Origin: G965233625 sp965233625
GTDB taxonomy: Bacteria; Planctomycetota; Planctomycetia; Pirellulales; Pirellulaceae
Reading direction: 5' to 3'
Assembly (NCBI GenBank): GCA_965233625.1
Contig: OZ247499.1
Location: 3,038,001 to 3,102,000 of the forward strand
Length of the DNA stretch: 64,000 nucleotides
The notes beneath the pieces are model-generated. The model had not been told where the DNA came from and made no database searches. It saw nothing but the letters and a program-made list of their open reading frames with translations. Position numbers and translations under genes: made by a program. Positions 47,501 to 56,751 of the stretch are shown one piece after another. How positions within the stretch are numbered: position 1 is the first letter of the stretch; every line of letters starts with the position of its first letter.

Positions 47501-49845
47501 CGGATGGTAAGGTGTTCCCGCCACGACGGCAGAAAGCGGTTCTCCGGCTTGGCGTTCCACGTCGCTGCAGTGTCGAACAGCTTGATTTCCGCACGTCCTT
47601 TGCGAGTTTCCTTCTGTTTGTGTGTTAGCCAATCTCGCAGCGAATGCACTAGATAGTCGTGGGTAAGCTGAAAATACTTCTTTCCTGCCTCGGTCTGTGT
47701 AACCGGATCGTCATCCGCGTATTTCCCTTCGGGATCAGTCGGCGTGATAAGCCGGATTTCACGGTCCAGAATACGGATTAGATCCTCGAAGTCCTCAGGA
47801 CGGCTTCCGTAACCACTGGCTTCCAGAAGCTCTTCCTGGGACCGCATGTAGCCTTTGATGTCCGTGCCGGAATCTGGCAGAAGGTCTTTCAGTACGGAAC
47901 GGGCGGCTTTCTGGTGGTAGCGATTTCCGGGTGGTGACGTAGCAGCGCTGAAAGTCTCTTCTAAAAAAGTGAAGCCAACGCCCTTTGTGCCGCCGGCCTC
48001 CTTGAGTGTTGATGGCGTCCAGGTCTTGCCCTTCATCATCTCGGCAAACAGGGCCAGACGAACGCAAATAACTTTGCCCTCCTCGGCCAGTTCTGCGACG
48101 GCTTGTTTGACGAATTTTTTTTGCGCCTGGGTGGTTTCGCTGATCTGGTTGGGCAGCGTTCCAAAGGCCCGGCCAAATGCAGCGAGAACTTTCTCAGCGT
48201 GACGTAGGGGAAACAAATCGACCGCCGCCGAGTTATGACCCTCCACCAACCGGATTTCCAGTTCTCGCATAAAACGGGTCGCTGCCATCCAGAAGTCATC
48301 GCGCACCATCACGATGCACTTCACCCGGCCTCCGTCACACTGGCGTAAGGCTTGCACAAGACTGGTGTTCTCTTGTTCCTTGTTGGCATGCAACCATTGT
48401 TCGAACTGGTCGATGACGATCAACACGCTCTTACCGGCTGCAATCGCTTGGCCTCGCCTGAGAGATGCCAGCGTGTCTTTCAGGCTCAAGTTGCCTTCCA
48501 ATACCGGGAAACGCTTACGCAGTCCGTGCAGCAATCGCGTTCCGGTTTCGCCCGGAGTGGCTTCGATGTAGACGGGGACAACGTCGCCGGAAAGTCTGGG
48601 CAGCAGGCCGGCCTTCACCAGCGAAGACTTGCCGCAACCGCTGGGGCCATATATCAAGCCAACGGAGAACGTATCGTCAGAACCCGTTTCTTCGATGCGT
48701 GTCTTCCAGAACCGCAAACTGCCGGGAATACCGTGACGGTCTCTGGGACCGGGCAAGAGTTCGAGAAAGAAATCGGAATCATGAGCGTCAAATGAACGCA
48801 ACCCTTTGGGGACAATCTTGATAGGCGGACTGTCAGATGCGCCTAAGTTCATCGACGCCGGGGAAGCGGTGTTCGAACCAGATGAGGCTGGTTGCTGCAA
48901 CACGCCTCCTGGCGATGTGTCGCTTTGTGCCTCCGTCTGCTCTAGCAACAGTCGCAGTTCTACAGCCATGTCGTGGGCCGACGAGTAGCGTTCGCTGGCT
49001 CGCTTCGAGATCGCTTTGTGACAGATTCGTTCCAGTTCCTTGGGCAGTTTCTCGTCATATTGCCTTAGCGGTCTGGCTTCGTAGCTGGTGACCTGCTGTA
49101 ACAATTCAGCCGTGGTGTCACCGCGGAAAGGCTGGCGACCCGCCAGCAACTCATACAACACAACGCCCAAACTGAAAATGTCACTGCGGCCGTCAACGCG
49201 GTGCCCTTCGCCACGAGCCTGCTCGGGGCTCATGTAGGCAGGTGTGCCGGCGTACCTTGGCCCTTTGCCGATGTTTTCCTCGCGCAATGCCAATCCGAAA
49301 TCGACCACAAAGGGTCTGCCGTCAACATCTAGCAGGATGTTGCCCGGCTTCACGTCTCGATGGACAATCCCTTGCTTGTGGGCGTAGTGCAACGCTTCTG
49401 CTACGGTCGCCACTAAGCCAGCAGCGTTTCGGTATCTGAGTCGCTTTTCTTTGGCCTTCCTGGCAAGGTCAACACCTTCGATGTACTTCGATACGACATA
49501 GCAGGGGCAATCTGCGGTGCTTCCAACATCGAAGACGGGAACGATGTGTGGATGATCGAGATTGGCGACCGTCCGTGCCTCGGCTAAATATGCCTCAGCA
49601 TCTTCAAGTTGGGAGATGAGCCTAGCATGCGGCACCTTAATGGCGACCAGCCGCTCAAGCTGCTCGTCTTGAGCGAGGTAGACAAGGCCGAAACCTCCTT
49701 TGCCTAAGACACTTTTGATGCGGTAGCGCCCGATGCAGCCTGGTTGCTCGTGAAGAGCGGCGTTGTCCTGAACCGGTGCAGAGGGAGGCTTGCTAGAGTC
49801 GTTATCAAAGTTCTGCGTTTTCCCGAAGGGGTCGTTGCTGGTCAT
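44515..49845 (-). CDS. Giant Ser/Thr kinase with nSTAND NTPase, HEAT repeats, LamG and SUMF1-like domain
   Basis: A 1776-residue protein. The protein kinase domain (about 40-300) is complete: GKGGFG (48-53), Lys70, HRDVKPGN (162-169), DFG (182-184), APE-like SPEQ. A STAND-type NTPase follows (about 345-770) with Walker A GPSGCGKSS (400-408) and Walker B VLIVIDQFEQW. One membrane helix (about 830-850) is followed by a helical, HEAT-like region, a LamG-like jelly roll (about 1330-1490) and a C-terminal formylglycine-generating-enzyme/SUMF1-type domain (about 1545-1776, with SGYRLPSEAEWEIACRAG and GNATEWTQD). The cysteine pair used by true FGE appears to be replaced (region after MRGGWY). A periplasmic sensor controlling a cytoplasmic kinase is the likely arrangement. 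No effector is adjacent. Confidence 0.92.
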   Translation of the reverse strand: MTSNDPFGKTQNFDNDSSKPPSAPVQDNAALHEQPGCIGRYRIKSVLGKGGFGLVYLAQDEQLERLVAIKVPHARLISQLEDAEAYLAEARTVANLDHPHIVPVFDVGSTADCPCYVVSKYIEGVDLARKAKEKRLRYRNAAGLVATVAEALHYAHKQGIVHRDVKPGNILLDVDGRPFVVDFGLALREENIGKGPRYAGTPAYMSPEQARGEGHRVDGRSDIFSLGVVLYELLAGRQPFRGDTTAELLQQVTSYEARPLRQYDEKLPKELERICHKAISKRASERYSSAHDMAVELRLLLEQTEAQSDTSPGGVLQQPASSGSNTASPASMNLGASDSPPIKIVPKGLRSFDAHDSDFFLELLPGPRDRHGIPGSLRFWKTRIEETGSDDTFSVGLIYGPSGCGKSSLVKAGLLPRLSGDVVPVYIEATPGETGTRLLHGLRKRFPVLEGNLSLKDTLASLRRGQAIAAGKSVLIVIDQFEQWLHANKEQENTSLVQALRQCDGGRVKCIVMVRDDFWMAATRFMRELEIRLVEGHNSAAVDLFPLRHAEKVLAAFGRAFGTLPNQISETTQAQKKFVKQAVAELAEEGKVICVRLALFAEMMKGKTWTPSTLKEAGGTKGVGFTFLEETFSAATSPPGNRYHQKAARSVLKDLLPDSGTDIKGYMRSQEELLEASGYGSRPEDFEDLIRILDREIRLITPTDPEGKYADDDPVTQTEAGKKYFQLTHDYLVHSLRDWLTHKQKETRKGRAEIKLFDTAATWNAKPENRFLPSWREHLTIRLMTDRKKWTGAQRKMMNKAGWFYGLRTLLLMVVLIVLALTGFWLRHSIFESRAADLVASLQKAEIREVPTVVASLEEVRQWVNPKLKGRIEKAEEGSPEKLRLSLALLPVDSRQIEYLLEQLQVCFTDQFPVIRSALLPYKNLITADLWSLVQAMETSPRQRFQAAAALAAYTPNDKRWTEVSTFVTQYLTSSVPSAQVGYWLDYFQPGSHNLTRSFAMIHAERKNPPKAREAAATSLGRYWSGNPDRLVAAILISDEAPEFSPLVEALKPHASTVRSQLLDEMRFKMPAEFNRTNDQLSDIDEARRDEYWKRQSLAAVALIQLGFADDVWPLLKFAPNPSLRSFTVRYLGKLGTNHRTLAARLKLESEVSIRRVLIQSLGGLDVSRIQAPDREQIVQQLKTLYVNDPDPGIHSSASWTLRQWGVKLPQLPVGEPTLSEEQKRQQGEFSRKLQHAQQQIAVYKKDKIPVRQADWEQTLRNNPTNAGTQSLEKGLLLHCSFDSPQADKSANVVADGFETGEPNWVPGVNGKAIRFLGDGGNFAARTDDGFERTDAFSMSCWILPAVKKNRYVLCSKFDRTLKRGFAINLDLSLDAPKLMCEWSHQFPDNRIEVACKLQRFEGRWQHLVVTYDGSSSANGFAIYLNGQALPVQIVADTLSESISTSKPLRIGRRDKLFFYNGVMDELRVYRRAVDANEVNQLYKTEIEKAASIPLKERTIEQSQLIEDYFRSIDKVLLQLETSFETTNKEMLDFLRRWYVNSQGQTMIILPNPISMGGMVNRSFATSSHEVTVAEFRRLMPEVEVDNSVTPDDRCPVAGRTWYEAARYCNLLSEHEGISEDQWVYVPNAAGNYADGMTIKQNYQSLSGYRLPSEAEWEIACRAGSAQSFCFGEPVTLLKDYAWYEANALGHTHPVKTLLPNDFGFFDVHGNATEWTQDPVGDMMSPVNMNISRVMRGGWYIDRASHTSSAKRDSNSPASVYFGYGFRVARTYHISP

Positions 49846-50004
49846 CCCCGATTCACGTCCCCCGGATGTTACTCATCATAGGCGTATACAAACTTCGTTA
49901 GATTGTAGCCTGAGTGTAGCCGGAAATCATTCCGTGAACCTCTGCTTGCTGGTAGAAAGATCAGATAGCTCTGGCTGCGTGATCCAAGTCTTGAAGCAGA
50001 AGTC

Positions 50005-51099
<1,095 letters not shown>

Positions 51100-51162
51100 G
51101 GCTGAAATCCTGATGAACAAATCGCTAATAAACTAGAACTGAATCTTGTTGTCGCCGGCGCT

Positions 51163-51918
51163 TTAACGTGCGAGGAATCCGCCATCGACCGGCAGCGAAA
51201 CACCCGTTGTAAACGACGCTGCGTCCGAGGCCAGATACAGCACTGCAGAGGCGACTTCAGGCGGATTGCCAACGCGCTGTATCGGGTGCATATCGGCCAG
51301 CCCCTGCCGTTCTTCTGAACCTTCTTCGCCCGCAAACCGGTCGACCATATCGGTGGCAATCGCGCCCGGCGCCACCGCATTAACGCGGATGCCTTCGGTC
51401 GCCAGTTCAAGAGCGGCGGTTTTGGTCAGCCCTTCGACGGCGTGTTTCGAGGCGATGTAAACGCCGGCGCCTGCCATACCCACATGCCCGGCAATGCTTG
51501 ACGTATTAATGATGGCCCCGCCGCCCGTTTTCTGCATCGCGGGGATTTCGTGCTTCATACTGAGCAGCACACCCAGCACATTGATGTCGAAGATTTTGCG
51601 ATAGTCTTCCGCTGTTGCTTCCACCGTGGCGCCGGTGTGTTCTACGCCCGCATTGTTGAAAGCGATGTCTAGCCGGCCGAAATGGCTGACGGTCTTTTCG
51701 ACCAGATTCTTCACCTGATCTTCATCGACAACATCCGTCTGCACGAACAACCCTTGGCCGCCAGCCTCTTCCACCAGCTTGACGGTTTCCTGCCCTTCTT
51801 CCTCGCGGCGGCCCGCGACCACGACCTTGGCGCCCTGCGAAGCAAACTGCACTGCCGTTTCCCGCCCGATGCCCGAAGTGCCGCCGGTGATGAGGACAAC
51901 TTTATCCTGAAAGCTCAT
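51163..51918 (-). CDS. Short-chain dehydrogenase/reductase
   Basis: A 251-residue classical SDR. TGGTSGIG (about 11-18) is the dinucleotide-binding glycine motif, NNAG (about 88-91) stabilises the fold, Ser in INTSSIAG and Tyr-x3-Lys in YIASKHA form the active site. The basic residues VVVAGRREEEG after the second strand suggest a preference for NADP. It oxidises or reduces an alcohol/carbonyl substrate that cannot be specified. It is upstream of the OYE reductase on the same strand and probably cotranscribed. Confidence 0.94.
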   Translation of the reverse strand: MSFQDKVVLITGGTSGIGRETAVQFASQGAKVVVAGRREEEGQETVKLVEEAGGQGLFVQTDVVDEDQVKNLVEKTVSHFGRLDIAFNNAGVEHTGATVEATAEDYRKIFDINVLGVLLSMKHEIPAMQKTGGGAIINTSSIAGHVGMAGAGVYIASKHAVEGLTKTAALELATEGIRVNAVAPGAIATDMVDRFAGEEGSEERQGLADMHPIQRVGNPPEVASAVLYLASDAASFTTGVSLPVDGGFLAR

Positions 51919-52080
51919 GGTTCTAACCCTTTTGCAGAAGTTTCTAACGAAACGCGAAATAGTTTACATGTCATGTTTTATCGCAGCAAGCTGCGGCATG
52001 TTGCTGCTTGAGATGCGTGGCGACAACCAACGGTTACAATGTAACTGGAAAAATTACCACGTTTGCGGCGGCAGTAAGTA

Positions 52081-53043
52081 ATGATCAAACATTTCCGTTG
52101 TTTTTACCCGAAACCTAGCTTCGTTCCATTGGCCCCGTTAGGTCAAAAAGATCTGACCAAGATGAAGGAAGTCGTATGGGAACATGACGACCGAGACTTC
52201 GAATTGAGGATTCGTCGCGATGGCATGATCATGATTCATGTTCCCGCGTTGGATGATAAGATCTCCAGAGAAATGCCAAATACTATCCCAATTCCAGAAC
52301 CAAACCTTAACATCGGTTTATGGAATCGCTGTCTGGATATATTAAATACAACCTACTTGTTGCTGGACTCCGCCACTCTTGAAGCAATGGAGCCACCACA
52401 CAGTATTTTTTCGTTGAGAGAATTAGATTTCGACGTGGTTATGCACGCGACCTATAAAGATCAGTGTTACCAAAGTTCCTCAATTGACTATCACAACGAG
52501 CATCCAAGTAACAAACTTCATGGGTTAATAAGTTCCGTCGTCCCAGAACCTGTATTTGCCCACTTAGCGCAGCAACTGAAGCACGCTTTCGAACTGGATT
52601 TATTCAAAACGCTTGGCGTTTTTGCAAAAGCTATCTCCGAGCACAAAATAGGTAACTATGACGTTGCGCTAGTTCTCGCGTGGTTCGGAATTGAGACGAA
52701 AATCAACGAAATCTGGGTAAGTTATCTGGACTCGTCGCAGCATGAACATGCTGATGGCGAAAAACGCATATCACGGAAACGCCGGGAATTGCTGCTGGGC
52801 CGGGACTACAGCATGAGTGTTGTAACAAATTTCCTAGAGCTCGCCGAACTGTTGCCCTTTGAACATTTCAAGAGAGTAAATGACGTTCGACGCATTCGCA
52901 ATTTGGTTGTCCATCGGACTGGATCTTGCGACATTGCACAAAGTGAAATGGCTATTCGTTTCGGGCTGGAATTGGTCCTTGGAAAAACGTCCTTGTCAGT
53001 AACGCCTAACCTGAGCCTTACTGTGCCCCATTTGCCTGCTTAG
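52081..53043 (+). CDS. HEPN-motif protein (Apea-like), AT-rich
   Basis: A 320-residue soluble protein with no certain family. Near the C terminus IRNLVVHR (272-279) provides an R-x4-H HEPN RNase motif (Arg273, Asn274, His278), and the helix YDVALVLAWFGIETKINEIW (193-212) fits the first HEPN helix. The N-terminal ~190 residues are mixed alpha/beta and may be a sensor part. The arrangement is like the Apea-type HEPN proteins linked to phage defence. Base composition is AT-richer than its neighbours, which suggests horizontal acquisition. It has no partner gene; the flanking genes are an SDR and a TPR protein. No clear SD is present before the ATG. Confidence 0.6.
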   Translation: MIKHFRCFYPKPSFVPLAPLGQKDLTKMKEVVWEHDDRDFELRIRRDGMIMIHVPALDDKISREMPNTIPIPEPNLNIGLWNRCLDILNTTYLLLDSATLEAMEPPHSIFSLRELDFDVVMHATYKDQCYQSSSIDYHNEHPSNKLHGLISSVVPEPVFAHLAQQLKHAFELDLFKTLGVFAKAISEHKIGNYDVALVLAWFGIETKINEIWVSYLDSSQHEHADGEKRISRKRRELLLGRDYSMSVVTNFLELAELLPFEHFKRVNDVRRIRNLVVHRTGSCDIAQSEMAIRFGLELVLGKTSLSVTPNLSLTVPHLPA

Positions 53044-53095
53044 ACCAGAGCAAGGCCGACACGTAACCTCACTACTTCGGCAAAGTCACCTTGCG

Positions 53096-54301
53096 TTAAC
53101 CGTTCTTCTTCGCCAGCCGTGCTGCCGCCCTGGCATCGGTGTGAAGTGTTGCGAGTTCATCGCTTGAAGGTTGAAACTCCATCGCGCTGGCGTAACAGCG
53201 TGCTGCACTTTTGTATCGCTGTTGAAGGCGGTTGAGATGTCCCATTGCCGTGTAGGCAGCAGCGGTGACGCGTTTCCCGGCGTTGGCATCGACGGCGCGT
53301 TTATAGCATTCGTAGGCAGCCTCGTGCTGTTCCAGCCATTGAAAGACGCGGCCCCGTTCGCACTCGATGCCCGGCTGCTGGCCGGAGGCATCAGCGGCAG
53401 CTTTGTAGTGGTTGCTGGCAGCGACAAGTTCGCCTTGTGCAACAGAAAGACGCGCCAGTGCTGTGTGGAATCGCGGGTCGTCCTCATCTGCTTTGGATAG
53501 ACGCAGCGTTTGCAGGACGCGGCTGGCTTCGTCTGGTCGATGAAGTTCGATCAACTGACCCGCGTAAGCCGCAGCCGTTTCGATATTCTCCGGGGCGGCT
53601 TCGTACTGGAACCGGGTGCGGACAAGGGATTGAGCCAATTCGCAAAGTTCGTAACGCAACGCCCAATACTCCGCGCGGTCTTCCACTTCTTCTGCAGCGA
53701 TTTCCAGGCGCCGTGCCGCATGCACATCGCGAAGAAACACGCGGGTTGTTGGATCGTCTTCGATATCCAGCGACGCATCGAAAGCTTCTTCCGCAAGATC
53801 GAAGCAACCCAGATTCCGGTAACAGCCGCCAATCTTGCACAGAGCGAGCGGCGCGACGTTACCCCGTTCAACTCTCACAGCCATCGATTCCCGGTAAGCC
53901 GCGATGGCATCGTAGAGAAGCCCGGTCGCAGCCAGACTATCGCCCCAGGCAATAATCGCGTGAGCCTCCGTCAGATCATCCATCGCACCAGCTTCGCGAA
54001 GCAGATCCAGCACCTTCCGCCGCCAGCCCCCGGCGCCGCGGAAGTCCTGCTGCGCCGCACAGATTTCCGCCTGCTTCGCAAAAACGTCAACCTGCTGGGC
54101 CGCTGGTATGTCATTCGTCGGCGTCAGCGTCTGCTTCGCCTTCCTGTAAAGTCCCAGGAACAAATACAGGCTGGCAAGCGAAAGGCGACTGCCAACACCG
54201 CCTTCGTCTTTTACCTGCAGAGCGTAGAAGAACGCCTGCGCCGGTTCGCCGCGTTCGAGATGATCAGCAACCTTTGCGTGCAATGCAGCGGGACTATTCA
54301 T
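53096..54301 (-). CDS. TPR-repeat protein
   Basis: A 401-residue soluble protein built of tetratricopeptide-like helix pairs along its whole length (for example AAQDFRGAGGWRRKVLDLL, CFDLAEEAFDASLDIEDD, RYKSAARCYASAMEFQPSS). No catalytic domain or signal peptide is visible. It presumably serves as a cytoplasmic protein-interaction scaffold. A degenerate partial duplicate of its 5' region lies directly upstream (54302-54440), pointing to a former tandem paralogue. Confidence 0.8.
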   Translation of the reverse strand: MNSPAALHAKVADHLERGEPAQAFFYALQVKDEGGVGSRLSLASLYLFLGLYRKAKQTLTPTNDIPAAQQVDVFAKQAEICAAQQDFRGAGGWRRKVLDLLREAGAMDDLTEAHAIIAWGDSLAATGLLYDAIAAYRESMAVRVERGNVAPLALCKIGGCYRNLGCFDLAEEAFDASLDIEDDPTTRVFLRDVHAARRLEIAAEEVEDRAEYWALRYELCELAQSLVRTRFQYEAAPENIETAAAYAGQLIELHRPDEASRVLQTLRLSKADEDDPRFHTALARLSVAQGELVAASNHYKAAADASGQQPGIECERGRVFQWLEQHEAAYECYKRAVDANAGKRVTAAAYTAMGHLNRLQQRYKSAARCYASAMEFQPSSDELATLHTDARAAARLAKKNG

Positions 54302-54440
54302 ACCTGGTAGTCACGGCTGCAACGGGAAGGTTCGCTGCCTCCGCATGTTTTCGGTCTCTTATCGACATCGATTCCCGGCAAGCCGCTCTCAGATCATCCA
54401 TCGCACCAGCTTCGCGAAGCAGGTCCAGCATCTCGAAAAC
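54302..54440 (-). pseudogene. Remnant of a duplicated TPR gene
   Basis: 54389-54431 matches 53971-54013 of the TPR gene over 43 bp with one difference, and 54366-54385 matches 53882-53901 with one difference. Between these blocks 66 bp (22 codons) are missing compared with the intact gene. The fragment lies in the same orientation, with no usable start or stop arrangement. It looks like the decayed end of a tandem paralogue. Confidence 0.65.
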
Positions 54441-54761
54441 CAGGAGATGAACTGGGGAAAGTTGAATTACCCGTCGAGGCCGAGATCGAAGCCCCTACGG
54501 ACGAAGTAACCGGTAGACGCCGAATCCTTGGCAGACACCACGACAGCACTTCCGACGGTTGGCAACAAAGAGCAAATTATCTTGCCGCCTCCAGACAGGG
54601 CGATTACCTGCTGACCACATCTAACGCGTGAATGCCTGTATAAACAAAACATGCATCCGGGGCGTGATGCCGGGACGGACTGCCGACGAAAATCTCCGCC
54701 ACGACCGGGTGATTGCAACCGTTATCTACCTAAGTTGAACTGCACTCTACGAGAAGCGGAA
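54441..54761. other. Intergenic region
   Basis: No convincing gene. Short frames of under 90 codons on either strand have neither an SD nor recognisable products. The region carries the promoter for the SRPBCC gene and the end of the TPR remnant. Confidence 0.4.
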
Positions 54762-55172
54762 ATGGAAATCGCTATTGAAACGACCGTCGACGCCCCGATC
54801 GATCGTGTCTGGAAAGCCTGGGTGACGCCCGAGGATATCACCCGCTGGAACTTTGCCTCTGACGACTGGTGCTGCCCGCACGCGACCGTCGATCTGGTGG
54901 TTGGCGGAAAATTCAACTATCGGATGGAGGCCAAGGATGGCTCAATAGGCTTCGATTTTGAAGGCACGTTTACGGTTATCGAACCCCCGACTTTAATCGA
55001 GTACGCCCTGGCCGATGGCCGAACCGTCAAAATCACGATGACACAGCTGGATTCAGGAATTCGTGTCGTCGAAATGTTCGATGCGGAGGATCAACATTCC
55101 GCCGAACAGCAGCGACAGGGCTGGCAGTGCATTCTGGACAACTTCAAGAAGCACGTAGAAACCATCGAATAA
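54762..55172 (+). CDS. SRPBCC/AHSA1-family protein
   Basis: A 136-residue soluble protein of the START/Bet v1-like fold. TTVDAPIDRVWKAWVTPEDITRW near the N terminus, GGKFNYRMEAKDG in the centre and the C-terminal QGWQCILDNFKKHVE helix define the activator-of-Hsp90-ATPase-1-like (AHSA1) group. These proteins bind small hydrophobic ligands; the ligand is unknown. The ATG at 54762 is chosen because the family begins at MEIAIETT. An SD for another small ORF follows directly after its stop, so a two-gene transcript is likely. Confidence 0.88.
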   Translation: MEIAIETTVDAPIDRVWKAWVTPEDITRWNFASDDWCCPHATVDLVVGGKFNYRMEAKDGSIGFDFEGTFTVIEPPTLIEYALADGRTVKITMTQLDSGIRVVEMFDAEDQHSAEQQRQGWQCILDNFKKHVETIE

Positions 55173-55182
55173 CTAAGGAGCT

Positions 55183-55345
55183 ATGAGCACCATGCAATAC
55201 AAACTGGAATCGTTGATCTACTACACAAAAAGTGTTCGCCAGTAAAGAACACATCATCGAGGCGTCGTCCAAAGATATCCAGGCCAAACTGGATTCCATC
55301 AATTTCTTGGCAAAATCCGATCTGCATGCAGAACGTGACGACTGA
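55183..55345 (+). pseudogene. Frameshifted small gene after the SRPBCC gene
   Basis: TAAGGAG precedes an ATG at 55183, but the frame closes after 20 codons. A second frame (from the AAAAA run near 55217) continues VFASKEHIIEASSKDIQAK and ends with a TGA at 55343-55345. Both halves look coding, so one base has probably been lost or gained at the A run. The restored product would be about 53 residues and is not recognised. Confidence 0.45.
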
Positions 55346-55742
55346 CCAAGCGTAGCGTTTTGCAACAGTGTAGCGTTTTGGGCGCCTCAAAATGCAACAG
55401 GCGAGTTGAAGCCGCGTTCCAAACGGTTCCAACTCGCCTGTAGTTTGACGCTGCTTTCCCGGAGCAGCGTCGCTCTCATCTGCCACTTCCCGTTCCAAAG
55501 AAAGTGGTTCCTCTCCTGCCATTTCCGCTGAAAGGGTTAAAAACAGCCGGAAATAGCGTTCCCCAAGACGGGTTCAACATCCTGGTTCTTCTAGTTTCAG
55601 GGCCGCCAGGCAGTTTAGATAGGCTAAACTTGCCAGACGGAATGTTTGCCTCTCCCGTGACCGGCCCCAATCCTCTTCTCTGTTCCGGCCCCGTTTGGCG
55701 CCGTGGTTCATCATTATGCAAACACTGTGCCAAACAGCGTCT
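55346..55742. other. 397-bp convergent intergenic region with three hairpins
   Basis: No credible gene. The direct repeat TAGCGTTTTG occurs twice near 55352 and 55371. Three inverted repeats follow: 55397-55408 with 55430-55441 (perfect 12 bp, ACAGGCGAGTTG), 55521-55530 with 55544-55554 (10 bp, one bulge), and 55609-55618 with 55624-55634 (10 bp, one bulge). None has a long T run. They could act as bidirectional terminators or be mobile repeats. Confidence 0.55.
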
Positions 55743-56426
55743 CTAAGGGGCAATCTGGGGGCCGAATGGCGCGGGCACACCAGCCGGAGCTAGTTGCGTG
55801 CTGACATTGTCGGCCAGCCTTGACCGCAGATTTGCCAGCAGCTTCTGCTCTAGGCTTAGATCGCGGCCGATGGGAATCCATCCGCTAGAGCCGGGCGCCA
55901 GCACATCGCCTTCATCCCGACGGACGATGCCCGTATCGTGACGCTGCCTGAGCGAACCGGGCGTGTCGCGGGGGAAGCCGCCCACGTTTTCCAGTTCTTT
56001 GAAGACGTTCATTTCAATCAGATACCCGCCTTCAGACGGGATCATGCGGGCTTCCACCCGCCGGCGGATGGACTGCAAGGTGGATTGCAGACGCTCGAAA
56101 CCCTGGGTCGAATCGCCGCGCCAGGGTTCCAGGAGTGTGGCGCCGGGCAAGGGATACGTAACGACCGAGCCTTCGGTCAGCACGCCGCCTTCCAGGACGC
56201 GGACACGCTGTTCGTAGCGGATGCGGAAATCATCGTCGATGGTATCCACCAGCTGATTGAACACGTATTCCCGGTCACTCTGCGGCACCAGCAACGTATT
56301 CGAAGCCGCCGGAACCACCGCAGCCAGCGGCGCACCTTCCACCCCCGGCGCACTCTGATAAAGCGGCGGCCCGGAACAGCCAGCCGTCAGCATCAGCAAC
56401 AGCGAAAGTAGGATCAGACCGCGCAT
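55743..56426 (-). CDS. Lipoprotein of unknown function
   Basis: A 227-residue exported protein. The signal peptide has a lipobox, LTAGC, with the lipidated Cys near residue 17. The central region (FNQLVDTIDDDFRIRYEQRV, STLQSIRRRVEARMIPSEGGYLIEMNVFKELENV) is a mixed alpha/beta fold seen in planctomycete lipoproteins of unknown role. The frame continues upstream to 56543, but the signal peptide starts at ATG 56426 and GGGGA lies 5 nt before it. Divergent from the zinc-ribbon/WD40 gene. Confidence 0.75.
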   Translation of the reverse strand: MRGLILLSLLLMLTAGCSGPPLYQSAPGVEGAPLAAVVPAASNTLLVPQSDREYVFNQLVDTIDDDFRIRYEQRVRVLEGGVLTEGSVVTYPLPGATLLEPWRGDSTQGFERLQSTLQSIRRRVEARMIPSEGGYLIEMNVFKELENVGGFPRDTPGSLRQRHDTGIVRRDEGDVLAPGSSGWIPIGRDLSLEQKLLANLRSRLADNVSTQLAPAGVPAPFGPQIAP

Positions 56427-56751
56427 AAAAATCCCCGCGACAAAACAAGCGGGCGGATTGTGCAAGAACCATCGCTTCAACGCAATGTCAGCCTGCCAAG
56501 AAATCGCGAGGAACCCAAAAGGGGGTAACGGAGCAGAGGGCAAGGGCCAAGGTGTACCGGGAATTCACAGATCAGTTCACGGCATGCCCCACAGTAACTT
56601 TTGAAAGACATCCCCTGCCTACGAAGCGGATTTCTCCACTGCATTCTCACATCGTAAGCAATCTTCACCCCACCATTGGAAGTTAAGGTGCACCTGTTTA
56701 TGCTTTAAGCTAGCCAGTTACAGGCGACTCACGCAAAGTAGGGCGGATATC
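56427..56751. other. 325-bp divergent intergenic region
   Basis: No gene seen. It separates the lipoprotein gene (leftward) from the three-gene operon (rightward) and presumably holds both promoters. I do not see a strong operator-like repeat or a terminator. Confidence 0.4.

Noticed and set aside
55504..55746. Frames of about 80 codons on both strands in the hairpin-rich gap
   Set aside because: They overlap each other and the inverted repeats, have no SD and encode nothing recognisable.
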